Source: Ruania albidiflava DSM 18029 (lineage in GTDB: Bacteria > Actinomycetota > Actinomycetes > Actinomycetales > Beutenbergiaceae). From it: a stretch of DNA of 64,000 nucleotides. The notes under the pieces are model-generated. The model saw only the letters and a program-made list of their open reading frames with translations. It searched no databases and was not told where the DNA came from. The stretch's first letter is position 1, and the number at the start of each line of letters is the position of its first letter. The stretch is taken from contig NZ_ATWL01000002.1 in NCBI RefSeq assembly GCF_000421225.1, positions 124,001 through 188,000 of the forward strand, given 5' to 3'. The translations under genes and the position numbers were made by a program. Below, piece after piece: positions 8,673-16,664 of this stretch.

Positions 8673-8791
8673 GGCAGCACCTCCGCGCTGATCACGGCCA
8701 GGCAGCAGGATGCGGCCGGGCCGAACGGGAGCCGTGACGCAGCGCAGCGGCGCTGGTCAACGGCAGGGAATACGCCTGGGTTCGCCCTGGA

Positions 8792-8860
8792 TCAGGAGTG
8801 CTCGGCGCGGCACGCAGTCCTGATGGCGCGGCGATCTCGGCTACTACTGCCGGTGTCCAT
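8792..8860 (-). CDS. Possible 22-codon leader ORF upstream of mgtE
   Basis: On the mgtE strand, AAGGGAG followed by a short spacer precedes ATG 8860. It opens a 22-residue Arg/Ser-rich peptide (MDTGSSSRDRRAIRTACRAE...) that stops at 8792, about 120 bases before mgtE. A short translated leader could couple Mg2+ status to mgtE expression, as mgtL does in enterobacteria, but there is no sequence similarity to support that. Length and codon content alone do not prove translation. Confidence 0.3.
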   Translation of the reverse strand: MDTGSSSRDRRAIRTACRAEHS

Positions 8861-8960
8861 GGCCATCTCCCTTCGCGTGCGCCCTGTGCTTGCACCGGTA
8901 AGCCTACCTGGTACCTGCCGCCGGCGGCAGCGTCAGACCGGTCGGTAGGGTGAGATCTCA

Positions 8961-9824
8961 GTGACAACAGCTGCGCTCCTCCTCGTCCTCGGTGCCGCTG
9001 CGTTCCATGCGTTGTGGAACGCCGCCGCCAAGGGCGCCCGCGGCAGCTCCTACGTGTTCGTGTGGCTGAACTCGGTGGGTTCAGCTGTGCTCTGCCTGCC
9101 GCTGGCCCTGGTGCAGCTCAGCCAGGCCGGCTGGCCGTGGAGCTGGACGCTGCTGGTGGGACCGGTGGTCTCTGGCCTCCTGCACATCGTCTACAGCCTG
9201 GTGCTGCAGACCGGCTACCAGCGTGCCGAGCTCGGTGTGGTCTATCCGGTGGCGCGCGGTGTGGGTCCGCTGCTGACGATGCTGGTCGCCCTCCTGGTGC
9301 TCGACGAACGGCCCGGGCTGGCTGGCGTGGTCGGGGCAGTGGTGGTGCTGGTCGGGATCCTGGTCGTGGCTACCGGGAACAGGATCACCCACCGGGACCG
9401 GCTGGTGCGGGGCCTGACCTACGGCGCCGCCACCGGGGTGGCGATCGCCTGCTACACGCTGTGGGACAACCATGCGGTGGTGACCTGGGGGTTGGACCCG
9501 CTGACGTACTTCACCTTCACCATCACCACCCAGGCGATCCTGCTCACCCCCGGCGCGGTGCGCAGGCGTGCGCACTGGCGGGTGACGTTCCAGACTAGCT
9601 GGCCCCGCAGCGCCGTCGTGGCGGTGCTCTCCCCGCTGGCCTACGTGCTCGTGCTGATCGCGATGCAGAGCACGCCGGTGTCGTTGGTGGCACCGGTGCG
9701 GGAGTCCTCGATCGTGATCGGGTCGATGCTGGCGTGGTGGCTGTACCGAGAGCCGAACCCGGTGCGCCGGCTGGCCGGTGCCGTGGTCGTGCTGCTGGGG
9801 ATCGGGCTGATCGCCGCCGGCTGA
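8961..9824 (+). CDS. EamA-family (DMT superfamily) transporter
   Basis: A 287-residue protein with about ten hydrophobic segments in two EamA repeats, typified by LGAAAFHALWNAAAKGARGS, AELGVVYPVARGVGPLLTMLVALLVLDERPGLAGVVGAVVVLVGI and VSLVAPVRESSIVIGSMLAWWLYREP. These inner-membrane carriers usually export amino acids or metabolites. Substrate cannot be inferred. The GTG start at 8961 has GGTAGGGTGAG upstream. It is divergent from mgtE. Confidence 0.87.
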   Translation: MTTAALLLVLGAAAFHALWNAAAKGARGSSYVFVWLNSVGSAVLCLPLALVQLSQAGWPWSWTLLVGPVVSGLLHIVYSLVLQTGYQRAELGVVYPVARGVGPLLTMLVALLVLDERPGLAGVVGAVVVLVGILVVATGNRITHRDRLVRGLTYGAATGVAIACYTLWDNHAVVTWGLDPLTYFTFTITTQAILLTPGAVRRRAHWRVTFQTSWPRSAVVAVLSPLAYVLVLIAMQSTPVSLVAPVRESSIVIGSMLAWWLYREPNPVRRLAGAVVVLLGIGLIAAG

Positions 9825-9908
9825 TGACCGGGCACGGCGCGAGAGCCGCAGACGTCGTGGTGCGTCGCCGGTCTGGCGACCACCGGCCGGCGGCGGCACG
9901 CTGGAGGC

Positions 9909-10433
9909 ATGGCTCTTGCCGTGTGTCTGCTCTTCGACGCGCCGTCGGCGGCCCGGGTCCGCCGGCTGTGGGCGCACCTGGAGCGCCAGGGCGTGGCCAC
10001 CCTGGCCAGCCATACCCACGGCCAGCACCTGCCACACCTGTCCTATGCGGTGCTGCGCAGCTGGGACCTGGCGGAGGTGCGCGAGGTGCTTGAGCCTCTC
10101 GACGGCGGAGGGCAGGTGTCGTTGTCCTGCCAGGGAGCGGTGGTCTTCCCGCGCGGCCGGGTGGCGCTGGCGCCGGCGCTGAGCAGCCAGGTGCGGGCGC
10201 GCCAGGAACAGGTGGTCGAGGCACTCGCCGGGACCGGTGCGGACCTGCACCACAACTATGTCCGCGGACGGTGGCTGCCGCACGTTTCAGTGGCCACCCG
10301 GGCGCGTGCTGAGCAGCTGGCGGTGCTAGCGCGCACCGTTGCGGACGTGGTGCCGCTGGTGCTGCAGGCAGACCGGGCGGCGCTGGTGGACAGCGGCACC
10401 GGCGAGCAGTGGCCGCTGCCGCAGGTCCCGTGA
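9909..10433 (+). CDS. 2'-5' RNA ligase family (2H phosphoesterase) protein
   Basis: A 174-residue protein with the two His-x-Ser/Thr-x motifs that define 2H phosphoesterases: HLSY in GQHLPHLSYAVLRSW (about residue 41) and HVSV in GRWLPHVSVAT (about residue 122). The family hydrolyses cyclic nucleotide phosphodiesters or acts on RNA 2'-5' ends. It follows the EamA gene by 84 bases and could be co-transcribed. Confidence 0.85.
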   Translation: MALAVCLLFDAPSAARVRRLWAHLERQGVATLASHTHGQHLPHLSYAVLRSWDLAEVREVLEPLDGGGQVSLSCQGAVVFPRGRVALAPALSSQVRARQEQVVEALAGTGADLHHNYVRGRWLPHVSVATRARAEQLAVLARTVADVVPLVLQADRAALVDSGTGEQWPLPQVP

Positions 10434-10589
10434 CCGGCCGGTGACCGCCTGGGTGCGCACCCCCGGTGCCGGAGACGTCTCATATCCCGAGACCTTGCGG
10501 TCGCCCCTCGGACTCGCATGCAGGAGTCCGTAGCGTCGCCTGCCGTGCCGCACCGACCGCGGCGCCCCGTCTGACGGAAAGGAACACTG

Positions 10590-11663
10590 ATGATCCTCAC
10601 TGGACTCCTGCTCGGCGCTGCGCTGGGTTTCGTGATGCAGCGGGGCCGGTTCTGTGTCACCGGTGCGTTCCGAGACGTGTGGATCGCGCGGCGCACCCGC
10701 TGGCTCACCGCGTTCTTCGTGGTGATCGCGATCCAGAGCGCGGGCGTGTTCGCGCTGCAGTCCGCCGGGGTGCTCACCCTGCCCACCTCGAACCTGGCGC
10801 TGCCCGCAGTGCTCGTCGGCTCGCTGCTCTTCGGCGTAGGCATCGTGCTCGCCGGCGGGTGCGCCACCGGCACCTACTACCGCTCCGGGGAGGGCCTGGT
10901 CGGCTCCTGGATCGCGCTCGGCCTGTACGCCCTGTTCGCGTCGGTGATGAAGAACGGCGCGCTCGCCGGCGTGAACGAGGAGTTCCGCGCCCAGCGGGTA
11001 GAGGCCAGCACGCTGTACGGCACTCTCGGGGTGAGCCCGTGGGTGCTGGTCGCAGTGCTGCTGGCGGGCACCGGTGCGGCTGTCTGGTGGCACCTGTCCC
11101 GGCGCAAGAAGGTCGCACAGCTGCCGGCGCGCTACACCGGGCTGCGGCACTGGCTGTTCGAGAAGCCCTGGGACCCGTTCGTCACCGCCGTGCTGGTCGC
11201 CGTGATCGCGATTGCCGCCTACCCGCTGAGCTTCGCCACCGGCCGCGAGTCCGGGCTGGGCATCACCACCCCGAGCGCGAACATCGTCTCCTTCCTGGTC
11301 ACCGGGGAGGTGGACTTCGCCCGGAGCTGGAGCGTGCTGCTGGTGCTCGGCATCCTCGTTGGCTCCTACGCCGCGGCCAAGGGGGCAGGGGAGTTCAAGA
11401 TCCGGGTACCCGATGCGCGCACCACCGTGCGCGCCATCGCCGGCGGCACGCTGATGGGCGTCGGAGCAGCCTGGGCCGGTGGGTGCACCATCGGCAACTC
11501 CATGGTGCAGACGGCGCAGCTCAGCTTCCAGGGCTGGCTCGCCCTGCTCTTCACGTTTCTCGGGGTGGGGCTCGGTGCCCGGCTGTTCATCACCAGCCAC
11601 CGCCGCACCGGCGCCCTCACCAGCCCCGCCACGACTGCCGCTCCGCAGCCGGCCCGCGTCTGA
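10590..11663 (+). CDS. tsuA: YeeE/YedE family thiosulfate transporter TsuA
   Basis: A 357-residue membrane protein with the paired YeeE repeats. The three conserved cysteines of the thiosulfate path are visible: Cys22 (RGRFCVTGAFRD), Cys91 (LAGGCATGTYYRSGEG) and Cys299 (WAGGCTIGNSMVQTAQ). Its partner, a TusA-like protein, is encoded 67 bases downstream. In characterised pairs TsuA imports thiosulfate and the TusA-like TsuB is required for uptake. ATG 10590 has GGAAAGGAAC upstream. The sulfur assimilation role is known of the family; the specific substrate is inferred here. Confidence 0.92.
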   Translation: MILTGLLLGAALGFVMQRGRFCVTGAFRDVWIARRTRWLTAFFVVIAIQSAGVFALQSAGVLTLPTSNLALPAVLVGSLLFGVGIVLAGGCATGTYYRSGEGLVGSWIALGLYALFASVMKNGALAGVNEEFRAQRVEASTLYGTLGVSPWVLVAVLLAGTGAAVWWHLSRRKKVAQLPARYTGLRHWLFEKPWDPFVTAVLVAVIAIAAYPLSFATGRESGLGITTPSANIVSFLVTGEVDFARSWSVLLVLGILVGSYAAAKGAGEFKIRVPDARTTVRAIAGGTLMGVGAAWAGGCTIGNSMVQTAQLSFQGWLALLFTFLGVGLGARLFITSHRRTGALTSPATTAAPQPARV

Positions 11664-11729
11664 TCCCGATCATCGTCTCGCCACCAGGCGGGGCGCGCCC
11701 GACCTGATCACTACTGGAAGGACACCCCT

Positions 11730-11957
11730 ATGGCACGCCACATCCTGCAGACCGAGGGACAGGTCTGCCCGTTCCCGCTCGTGGAGGCCAAGCAGGCGAT
11801 CGCCGGCCTGGACGTCGGCGACGAGCTGGTCATCGACTTCGACTGCACCCAGGCCACCGAGGCCATCCCGCAGTGGGCGGCCGAGAACGACTACCCGGTG
11901 ACCCACTTCGACCGCACCGGGGACGCGTCCTGGACCATCACCGTGCAGAAGGCCTGA
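11730..11957 (+). CDS. tsuB: TusA-family sulfurtransferase TsuB
   Basis: A 75-residue protein of the SirA/TusA/YeeD fold with the hallmark CPxP motif (Cys13, QVCPFPLVEAKQAI). It carries a persulfide on the cysteine. Adjacent YeeE/YedE partners use this protein to accept or process thiosulfate sulfur on the cytoplasmic side. ATG 11730 is preceded by GGAAGGACACCCCT. The gene is almost certainly in an operon with tsuA. Confidence 0.92.
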   Translation: MARHILQTEGQVCPFPLVEAKQAIAGLDVGDELVIDFDCTQATEAIPQWAAENDYPVTHFDRTGDASWTITVQKA

Positions 11958-12064
11958 CCGGCGGCCCCGGCGGGGCGGTGCCACCGACCTGGTGGCGCTG
12001 CCCCTGCCGGGCAGCCTGCCGCTGGTGGGTCAGAGCGAGGCGCAGGAGCGGGTAGCGTCTCACT

Positions 12065-12907
12065 GTGACCGAGCACCCTGGGACCACGGCCGGTACGGAG
12101 ATCCTCCGGCTGGAGTCCGTCGACTTCGTCCGCGCCGGCCGGGAGATCCTCAGCGATGTCCACCTGACGGTACGAGCCGGGGAGCACTGGGCGTTGCTCG
12201 GCCCCAACGGGGCGGGCAAGAGCACCATCCTGAGCCTGTGCGGTGCGGTGCAGCACCCCACCCGCGGCAGCGCGGACGTGCTCGGTCACCGGATCGGGCG
12301 GGTCGACATCCGTGCGCTGCGCCAGTCCATCGGGCACGTGAACCCCCGGCACGCACCACGCAGCCCGCTGACCGCGCATGAGGTGATCCTCACCGGAGCC
12401 ACCGGTACCACTGAGCTGATGCTGCGCTGGCAACCGGACCAGGCCACCCTGGCCCGCGCGAAGCTGCTGATGGAGATGCTCGGCCTCGGCAACGTGCAGG
12501 CGGCGACCTGGGACACCATGTCGCAGGGGGAGCGGGGCCGTGCCCTGATCGCCCGCGCCCTGCTCACCGATCCACCGCTGCTGCTGCTCGACGAGCCCTC
12601 CACCGGACTGGACGTCGCAGCCCGGGAAGAGTTCCTGGAGACCATCGACGGCCTGCACCGCGCCCAGCCGCAGCTGGCCACGGTGCTGGTGACCCACCAC
12701 CTCGAGGAGCTGCCCGAGACCACCACGCACGCGCTGCTGGTCAGCGGCGGTCGGGTGACCGCTGCGGGCCCAGCAGAGCAGGTGCTCACCACGGAACGAA
12801 TCTCGGAGTGCTTCGCCTACCCGATCCAGATCGGGCACCAGGACGGGCGCTGGTATGCCCGGGCCGGCCGAGGCGTGCTCACCGAGGAGGCTGCGGCTGC
12901 TCGCTGA
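12065..12907 (+). CDS. ABC transporter ATP-binding protein, ModF-like
   Basis: A 280-residue single-domain ATPase. Walker A is LLGPNGAGKST (about 45-55), the signature is a variant MSQGERGRALIARALL rather than LSGGQ, Walker B is LLLLDEPSTGLD, and the H-loop is VTHHLEELPETTTH. The MSQGE signature and the HHLEELP stretch are typical of the ModF/YlmA-type ATPases, which are often encoded without obvious membrane partners. No permease is next to it, so the transported substrate, if any, is unknown. Starts at GTG 12065. Confidence 0.85.
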   Translation: MTEHPGTTAGTEILRLESVDFVRAGREILSDVHLTVRAGEHWALLGPNGAGKSTILSLCGAVQHPTRGSADVLGHRIGRVDIRALRQSIGHVNPRHAPRSPLTAHEVILTGATGTTELMLRWQPDQATLARAKLLMEMLGLGNVQAATWDTMSQGERGRALIARALLTDPPLLLLDEPSTGLDVAAREEFLETIDGLHRAQPQLATVLVTHHLEELPETTTHALLVSGGRVTAAGPAEQVLTTERISECFAYPIQIGHQDGRWYARAGRGVLTEEAAAAR

Positions 12908-13364
12908 CGAGCGGGTCGGTCAGCGTATGCGGGTTGGAGGTTCCACGTTCAGCCTGACCAGTCGTACCGCAGCAAGCCGTACACCCACGTGTCGGACAAG
13001 AACCGCCGAGCGGTAGGTGGAAGCGGTAGGGACGTGAAAACCCGGCCACGACTTCTTGCCTTCGTCAGACCGGCGGAGAGTCGCGCGACCGTAGCCGCAG
13101 CACGACGACCTGCAGGCCACGGCAGCGCCGCGCGATCAACGATGAGCTTCTCCCCGCGCCGCTGCGGCTTCCTCGGCGAAGAGCGCCCGCAGGCTGGCCG
13201 TCGTGCACGCCACGTTGCAGCGCGGGCTGCGGTGGTCCGCTGCATCGGAGCATTCACCATTGCGCAACCCACTTGTAGCATCCAGGCGCATCCATTGATC
13301 TGCGCGATCACCATCGTGCACCACCCCAGAAACCGAGCCTGAACAGGGCCGTCGAGGACACACG
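12908..13364. other. Intergenic region with no supported gene
   Basis: About 460 bases between the ATPase gene and the tRNA-His terminator. Open frames exist on the minus strand (up to about 149 codons) but they are Arg/Ala-rich, lack recognisable motifs and have no convincing ribosome site. It may contain a degraded gene or the tRNA-His downstream region. Confidence 0.5.
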
Positions 13365-13394
13365 ATCGGCCCCGACTGGGAAGTCGGGGCCGAT
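13365..13394 (-). terminator. Terminator hairpin downstream of tRNA-His
   Basis: ATCGGCCCCGACT (13365-13377) pairs perfectly with AGTCGGGGCCGAT (13382-13394), a 13-bp stem with a GGGA loop on the plus strand. It begins 8 bases after the 3' end of the minus-strand tRNA-His and is followed on that strand by CGTGTGTCCT. Confidence 0.85.
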
Positions 13395-13402
13395 TCATCT
13401 GG

Positions 13403-13476
13403 GGTGGCTGACGGGGCTTGAACCCGCGACCCCCGCGACCACAACGCGGTGCTCTACCAACTGAGCTACAGCCACC
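13403..13476 (-). tRNA. tRNA-His (anticodon GUG)
   Basis: On the minus strand the gene reads GGTGGCTG-TA-GCTC..., with the extra 5' G (position -1, base 13476) opposite C73 (base 13403) that is specific to tRNA-His. The anticodon stem CCGCG/CGCGG closes the loop TTGTGGT with anticodon GTG. The T arm GCGGG/CCCGT has the TTCAAGC loop. CCA is not encoded. Confidence 0.97.
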
Positions 13477-13573
13477 GAGTGCATGCCGGGACCTGCCGCA
13501 GCCTGCGGTTGTCCAGTGTAGCGAAGTTCCTCCCGGCCTCGGACCACCGGTGGTGTGGGTTCGGCCACCGCCC

Positions 13574-14233
13574 TCAACCGTCGGCGGGCGTCGCGTCCTT
13601 ACCCACGAGGGTGGGGGAGGCGGTGATCAGCGCGGCCTTCTGCTTCGCGGTCGCAGAGTCCGGGCCGACGCCCTCGGGCAGCAGCACGCTGCGGTAGTAG
13701 CGCAGCTCGTCGATGCTCTCGGCGATGTCCGCCAGCGCACGGTGCCCACCGTTCTTCTTCGGCGACTGGAAGTACGCGCGCGGGTACCAGCGCCGGGCGA
13801 GCTCCTTCAGCGAGGAGACGTCGATGATCCGGTAGTGCAGGTAGTCCACCAGCTCGGGCATGTCCCGGTCCAGGAAGGCCTTGTCGGTGCCCACCGAGTT
13901 ACCGGCCAGCGGCGCCTTCTTCGGCTCCGGGACGAACTGCTTGATGTAGTCCAGCACCCGGGCCTGCGCATCGGCCAGCGTGGTGCCGGCCTCGAGCACC
14001 TCCAGCAGCCCGGACGTGGTGTGCATCTCCCGGACCACCTCGCCCATCTGCTCCACCGCAGCAGCGGGCGGGGTGATGACGACGTCCAGGCCCGGGTCCA
14101 GGGCATGCAGCTCGGAGTCGGTGACGATCACCGCGATCTCGATCAGCGCGTCGTCGGCCAGGCTCAGCCCGGTCATCTCGCAGTCGATCCAGACGATCGG
14201 GTCCTTCTGGCCAGCAGTCGGTGCGGTACTCAC
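13574..14233 (-). CDS. orn: Oligoribonuclease
   Basis: A 219-residue DEDDh 3'-5' exonuclease that degrades 2-5 nt RNAs, including pGpG from c-di-GMP. Exo I is IVWIDCEMTGL (Asp17, Glu19), exo II is PLAGNSVGTDKAFLDRDMPEL with the conserved Asp, and exo III is GGHRALADIAESIDELRYYR with His and Asp. The C-terminal tail (about 35 residues after YYR) is longer than in E. coli Orn but normal for actinobacteria. Start 14233 is ATG. Confidence 0.96.
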   Translation of the reverse strand: MSTAPTAGQKDPIVWIDCEMTGLSLADDALIEIAVIVTDSELHALDPGLDVVITPPAAAVEQMGEVVREMHTTSGLLEVLEAGTTLADAQARVLDYIKQFVPEPKKAPLAGNSVGTDKAFLDRDMPELVDYLHYRIIDVSSLKELARRWYPRAYFQSPKKNGGHRALADIAESIDELRYYRSVLLPEGVGPDSATAKQKAALITASPTLVGKDATPADG

Positions 14234-14355
14234 GGGACCAGCCTAACCGGGGCGGAGAACGGCCCGGGGACGAGCGATCTCGTCCCCGGGCCGCGGGTCA
14301 CGGGTGCTGCTGGCCGCCTCGGCCCGCGCCGCCACCCGCGCGGGCCGAGGCGTGC

Positions 14356-14556
14356 TCAGCTCGCGCGGGTGAAGGTCTGCGGATCGCAGGGGGCCGGAGA
14401 CGACGAAGGGCGGCCGGTTGCCCGACCGCCCCGCGCTGCCACCCATGCGCTGCGCCTGTCCCGGAGCCGCTGCAGGATGGTCCTGCGAAGCTGGGTCTCG
14501 GCGCGAAGGTGTGCCTGCTCGAGGCGTCGTATCTCGTACAGCATGAGGGTGTCCAT
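14356..14556 (-). CDS. Small basic hypothetical protein (66 residues)
   Basis: On the minus strand, ATG 14556 is preceded by GGAAGG and opens MDTLMLYEIRRLEQAHLRAE. A basic amphipathic helix (RRTILQRLRDRRSAWVAARG) and a disordered Pro/Ser tail follow. Short proteins of this pattern (helical Leu/Glu start, Arg-rich middle) recur in actinobacterial genomes without known function. No membrane segment or motif is seen. It is divergent from the DUF1697 gene. Confidence 0.5.
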   Translation of the reverse strand: MDTLMLYEIRRLEQAHLRAETQLRRTILQRLRDRRSAWVAARGGRATGRPSSSPAPCDPQTFTRAS

Positions 14557-14682
14557 GGAGGGGCCTTCCGGTGGTGGCGGTGTCATGCCCGGATGGGCAC
14601 GGGGAGCAACTGTTCCACCGACGACGGCGCAGGTCACCTCTTTTTCTTCCGCTCCGCTGTGCGGGTGGCTACTGTGGCGCAG

Positions 14683-15204
14683 GTGACGGACTATGTGGTG
14701 CTGCTGCGCGGGGTGAACGTGGGCGGGCGCACGCTGAAGATGGCGGACGTCCGAGCCGCCCTGGCCGAGGGCGCCTTCCCCGGTGCCCGCACGGTGCTGG
14801 CGAGCGGGAACGTGCTGCTGGCCAGCGAGCGGGATGCTGCCACGGTGGGCTCCGCCGTCGAGCAGATCCTCACCGAACGGTTCGGCTACCAGGCCTGGGT
14901 GCTGGTGCGCAGCACCGCACAGCTCGCCCAGGTGGTGGCCGACTTCCCGTTCGAGACCGACGAGGCCACCCACCACCCGTACGTGGTGTTCTGCCGCTCG
15001 GCCGAGGTGCTCGCGGCGCTGCGGGAGGAGCTCACCGAGACCGACCCGGCCGAGCGCATCGCGCCCGGGGATGCGGTGCTCTACTGGCAGACGCCGCGCG
15101 GCAGCAGCCTGGACACGCCGGTGGCCAAGACGCTCGCCCGGGCGCGGTACACCGCCGACGTCACCACCCGGAACCTGCGTACGCTGCGGCGCCTGCTGCC
15201 CTGA
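14683..15204 (+). CDS. DUF1697 domain-containing protein
   Basis: About 173 residues with the family signature at the N-terminus, YVVLLRGVNVGGRTLKMADVRAAL, and ASGNVLLAS and VAKTLARARYTADVTTRNLRTLRRLL towards the end. The function of DUF1697 is unknown. Start is uncertain: GTG codons at 14665, 14674 and 14683 are all in frame and none has a strong ribosome site. GTG 14683 was chosen because it gives the usual family N-terminus directly before YVVLLRG. Confidence 0.85.
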   Translation: MTDYVVLLRGVNVGGRTLKMADVRAALAEGAFPGARTVLASGNVLLASERDAATVGSAVEQILTERFGYQAWVLVRSTAQLAQVVADFPFETDEATHHPYVVFCRSAEVLAALREELTETDPAERIAPGDAVLYWQTPRGSSLDTPVAKTLARARYTADVTTRNLRTLRRLLP

Positions 15205-15274
15205 GCTGGAGTCGCGCACGGTGGTGCCGGCGCCGGCGCAGGTGGGCACGCAGCGGACCCGGTAGGCTGCTGGC

Positions 15275-15356
15275 GGCGATGGATCCCGCCGGGGCAGCAT
15301 GCCCGAACCGCCACGAGGCTGATGGTTTCCTGCCGCCGTCCGAGACGGCGGGCAGG
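15275..15356 (+). ncRNA. Fluoride (crcB) riboswitch with expression-platform hairpin
   Basis: Conserved aptamer landmarks occur in the right order. A first hairpin is GGCG-ATGGATCC-CGCC (15275-15290). The strongly conserved GAACCGCC-ACGA-GGCTGATG (15305-15324) follows, then GTTTCC, the 3' strand expected to pair with the first loop. Immediately overlapping this, CCTGCCGCCGT (15329-15339) pairs with ACGGC-G-GGCAGG (15345-15356) in a strong hairpin sharing bases with the aptamer's 3' strand. Fluoride binding would thus prevent the hairpin. An extra small hairpin (GGGCA/TGCCC) sits between the aptamer stems. The pseudoknot pairing is imperfect by eye. It lies 30 bases before crcB, the expected target. 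Confidence 0.85.
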
Positions 15357-15385
15357 ACCGAGCATGCCCGCAGAAGGAGCACCCC

Positions 15386-15850
15386 GTGGCCGACCGAGAG
15401 ATCCCACCCGTCCGGCACCCACGACCGGCCTACCTGCGGCCTCGCTCCCTGGCGCTGGTGGGCGCCGGAGGAGCGGTCGGCACCACGGTGCGGTACCTGC
15501 TGGAGGCCGCCGTCATCCCGGCACCGGGCCACGTGCCCTGGGTGACGTTCGTGATCAACGTGACCGGGGCTTTCCTGCTCGGCGCGCTGCTCACCGCCTT
15601 GGCGCGCACGGGTGAGGACACCGGTGCACGACGCGCTGCGCGGCTCGGGGTCGGGACCGGAGTGCTCGGTGGGTACACCACCTACTCGACCTTCGCCGTC
15701 GAGGTGCACAGTCTGCTCGGCGCCGGGAGCACCTGGACAGGCACCGGCTACGCCGCTGGGACCGTGCTCGCCGGCGCGGCGGCAGCCGCTCTCGGGCTGC
15801 TGCTGGCCCGATGGTTGGTGCGCGCGCGGGGCGGGGAGGCGGCGCCGTGA
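15386..15850 (+). CDS. crcB: Fluoride channel FluC/CrcB (first subunit)
   Basis: A 154-residue four-helix membrane protein that exports toxic fluoride as half of a dual-topology channel. Hallmarks are LVGAGGAVGTTVRYLLE, VTFVINVTGAFLLGALL (conserved Asn) and GVLGGYTTYSTFAVE, where the Phe and the TM3-break residues line the fluoride path. A basic N-terminal extension of about 20 residues precedes TM1. GTG 15386 has AGAAGGAG at 15372-15379. The stop overlaps the second crcB gene by 4 bases. Heterodimeric FluC pairs are the rule in Gram-positive bacteria. Confidence 0.95.
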   Translation: MADREIPPVRHPRPAYLRPRSLALVGAGGAVGTTVRYLLEAAVIPAPGHVPWVTFVINVTGAFLLGALLTALARTGEDTGARRAARLGVGTGVLGGYTTYSTFAVEVHSLLGAGSTWTGTGYAAGTVLAGAAAAALGLLLARWLVRARGGEAAP

Positions 15851-16215
15851 TCGTGCTCGCCGTAGCGCTCGCCGGCGGGGTGGGTGCGATGCTGCGGTTC
15901 GTCGTGGACGGCGCGCTGGCCCGCTGGCGGGACCAGCCGGTACCGCTGGGGCTGATCGTGGTGAACCTCACCGGATCGTTCCTGCTCGGGCTGCTGGTCG
16001 CTCTCGCCCGCGACCATGCCGGGCTGGATGCGCTGGTGACCGTGCTGGGCACCGGGATGCTGGGCGGGTACACCTCCTTCTCCACCGCCAGCCTGGAGGC
16101 GGTGACGATCGCGTTGCGCGAGGGAGCGCGGGCGGCGGCCCTGGCCGCAGCCCATGCCGTCACGATGCTGCTGGCGAGCCTGGCCGCCGCGGGGCTCGGC
16201 CTCTGGCTGGGCTGA
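15847..16215 (+). CDS. crcB: Fluoride channel FluC/CrcB (second subunit)
   Basis: A 122-residue CrcB with ALAGGVGAMLRFVVDGAL, LIVVNLTGSFLLGLLV and GTGMLGGYTSFSTASLE. The GTG start at 15847 lies inside the stop of the first subunit (GTGA overlap), giving translational coupling and equal dosage. Shorter and less charged at the N-terminus than its partner, it would insert in the opposite orientation to form the antiparallel heterodimer. Both genes are under the upstream fluoride riboswitch. Confidence 0.95.
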   Translation: MIVLAVALAGGVGAMLRFVVDGALARWRDQPVPLGLIVVNLTGSFLLGLLVALARDHAGLDALVTVLGTGMLGGYTSFSTASLEAVTIALREGARAAALAAAHAVTMLLASLAAAGLGLWLG

Positions 16216-16247
16216 GCAGTGTCGGTGCCCGCTGGTTCACTGCGCAG

Positions 16248-16664
16248 ATGACGAACCTGACGATCGAGGACACCGAGACCTACCTGCGTCAGCTGGCCGG
16301 CGAGCTGACCGACCCGCGGCCGGGGGAGTGCCTGCTCTGCTACGTCTACCGGATGCTCGAGCACGGCTGCCGCGGTCTGCGGTGGGCGCTGCGCTACCGC
16401 GACCTGCGCGCCCCGCGGGCCACCGCGCTGGAGCGCCGGCTCGGGCAGGTCGGCGGCTACTGCGACTGCGAGATCTTCATGAACGGCTACGACCTGCGGC
16501 CGGCGTACCTGGGCGAGCCAGGAGGCTACGCCGTCATCAACGGGGTGCTGCGCCGGGAGCGACCGTACCCGAACCCGATGCCGGGTTGTCTGGGTGTGGG
16601 TCGCGGCTCGACCCGGCCGTGCGGGCTGTGGGCCCGCCGGCCGCGGGGTGGCTACCTGGGCTGA
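16248..16664 (+). CDS. DUF2695 domain-containing protein
   Basis: A 138-residue protein whose centre carries the DUF2695 pattern GECLLCYVYRMLEHGCRGLRWAL and GQVGGYCDCEIFMNGYDL. Conserved cysteines (CLLC, YCDCE) suggest metal or redox chemistry. Function is unknown. The C-terminal third (after RRERPYPNP) is Gly/Arg-rich and may be poorly conserved. Its end overlaps the convergent CocE gene by 13 bases. Confidence 0.8.
   Translation: MTNLTIEDTETYLRQLAGELTDPRPGECLLCYVYRMLEHGCRGLRWALRYRDLRAPRATALERRLGQVGGYCDCEIFMNGYDLRPAYLGEPGGYAVINGVLRRERPYPNPMPGCLGVGRGSTRPCGLWARRPRGGYLG

Noticed and set aside
8673-8960. M-box Mg2+ riboswitch upstream of mgtE
   Set aside because: The conserved GTTAGGTGAGGCTCCTA-like start and other M-box landmarks are not recognisable on the mgtE strand.
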